From an uncultured Eubacteriales bacterium (GTDB lineage: Bacteria > Bacillota > Clostridia > Oscillospirales > Acutalibacteraceae), in NCBI GenBank assembly GCA_934667575.1, contig CAKUME010000075.1, forward strand, positions 1 through 6,119: a stretch of 6,119 bases of DNA, written 5' to 3'. Under the pieces are notes generated by a model. It did not search any database, was not told the origin of the DNA, and saw nothing but the letters and a program-made list of their open reading frames with translations. The position numbers and the translations under genes are program-made. This document shows positions 5,411-6,119 of the stretch, one piece after another (within the stretch, counting starts at the first letter, position 1; every line of letters starts with the position of its first letter).

Positions 5411-6119
5411 ATGAGTGGATTATGGGCGGCCGCAGCGGCGGTCATCGCATTCGGCGTAACGGCGCTGATGGGCAAATGGGCGATTCCTTTTCTGCACAAG
5501 CTCAAGTTTGGTCAAACGATCAAAGAAGTGGGGCCGACTTGGCACAAAAACAAACAAGGCACCCCCACCATGGGCGGCATTATGTTTATAATCGGCATTT
5601 TCTGCGCCATAATAATTGCAGTGCCGCTCTATTATTCCGGAACGACCTACACCGGTCCCGACGGGATTCAATCACTTTGGGGTGAAAGCAACCTGCTGCA
5701 AACGCGCGTGTTTGGCGGGCTGATTATGGCGCTGGGCTTTGCGGCCATCGGTTTTTTGGATGATTACATCAAGGTGGTCAAAAAACGCAACCTCGGCCTC
5801 AAGCCCGGCCAGAAAATGCTGCTGATGTTTCTGCTCGGCAGTGCCTATCTTGTGTCGCTTTATGTGGGCGGCGAACGCGGAGAAACATGGATCCCGTTTG
5901 CGGGCACCGTGCAGCTGGGCTGGTGGTATTGGCCGCTCGCGCTGTTTGTGATTCTGGGCACCGTCAATTCCGTCAATCTCACCGACGGCATCGACGGCTT
6001 GGCCGCATCGGTCACATTTTTTGCGTCCGTGTTTTTCATGGCGATCGCGTCGGTGCTGCGGTACTACGGCATGAGCATCTTTGCGGCTGCGGTCGCGGGC
6101 GGCTGCGTCGGCTTCCTGC
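5411..6119 (+). CDS. mraY: Phospho-MurNAc-pentapeptide transferase MraY, 5' part
   Basis: The first 236 codons of a gene that continues past the window; family members are about 320-360 residues, so roughly a third is missing. MraY is a multi-pass membrane enzyme that moves phospho-MurNAc-pentapeptide from UDP to undecaprenyl phosphate on the cytoplasmic face, giving lipid I. The first membrane segment is at about 4-24. The cytoplasmic loop GPTWHKNKQGTPTMGG ends at residue 56. Another hydrophobic segment follows, then a polar outer loop (about 76-98). The catalytic Asp pair is D117-D118 in FLDDY. NSVNLTDGIDG (186-196) is the second family signature, and more hydrophobic segments run to the window end. 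The start ATG comes 3 nt after the murF stop, and an in-frame stop directly before it excludes a longer form. The ribosome binding site is weak (GAGGAAGGG at 5387-5395, or AGG at 5397-5399), consistent with coupling to murF. The frame is open to the last base, with no sign of damage. Confidence 0.96.
   Translation, partial: MSGLWAAAAAVIAFGVTALMGKWAIPFLHKLKFGQTIKEVGPTWHKNKQGTPTMGGIMFIIGIFCAIIIAVPLYYSGTTYTGPDGIQSLWGESNLLQTRVFGGLIMALGFAAIGFLDDYIKVVKKRNLGLKPGQKMLLMFLLGSAYLVSLYVGGERGETWIPFAGTVQLGWWYWPLALFVILGTVNSVNLTDGIDGLAASVTFFASVFFMAIASVLRYYGMSIFAAAVAGGCVGFL

Noticed and set aside
1..6119. Mobile element, CRISPR array, tRNA/rRNA gene or foreign island.
   Set aside because: I saw no terminal repeats, transposase or integrase motifs, regularly spaced repeats or tRNA-like folds, and base use is even across a core gene cluster.

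Overview
The window is a piece of a division and cell-wall (dcw) gene cluster, with every gene on the + strand. The order is: 3' end of an ftsL-like gene, a SpoVD/FtsI-type class B penicillin-binding protein, murE, murF, and the 5' part of mraY. The last gene runs off the end of the window. MurF lying between murE and mraY, the SpoVD-like PBP with PASTA repeats, the AAAGGAG-type ribosome binding sites and the meso-DAP motif of MurE (DNPR) all point to a Gram-positive of class Clostridia. The DNA is clearly GC-rich (about 60% by eye) and avoids TTA, CTA and TCA codons. My guess is therefore a GC-rich Oscillospirales/Ruminococcaceae-like lineage; this is inference, not a match.

Layout: 1-138 ftsL C-terminus. 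139-292 is the only sizeable gap (154 nt); it holds two strong predicted stem-loops (157-197 and 222-250) and a possible extended -10 element. 293-2521 is the class B PBP. After a 25-nt spacer with an oddly placed ribosome binding site comes murE (2547-3998). MurF (4001-5407) follows after 2 nt and mraY (5411 to window end) after 3 nt. The tight spacing from murE onward implies one transcript with translational coupling.

How the genes work together: MurE adds meso-diaminopimelate to UDP-MurNAc-L-Ala-D-Glu. MurF adds D-Ala-D-Ala to complete the UDP-MurNAc-pentapeptide. MraY transfers the phospho-MurNAc-pentapeptide to undecaprenyl phosphate on the membrane to make lipid I. The class B PBP cross-links the finished peptidoglycan outside the membrane, probably at the septum (or in the spore coat-side cortex if it is a true SpoVD), with FtsL as part of the divisome that holds it.

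This is ordinary core-genome sequence. I found no mobile element, RNA gene, CRISPR array or novel defence-like system. The points worth a second look are small: the structured leader before the PBP gene, a SpoVD-type cysteine pair in a PBP with two PASTA repeats, a decoy start arrangement before murE, variant motifs in MurE, and TTA codons placed mostly at gene starts.
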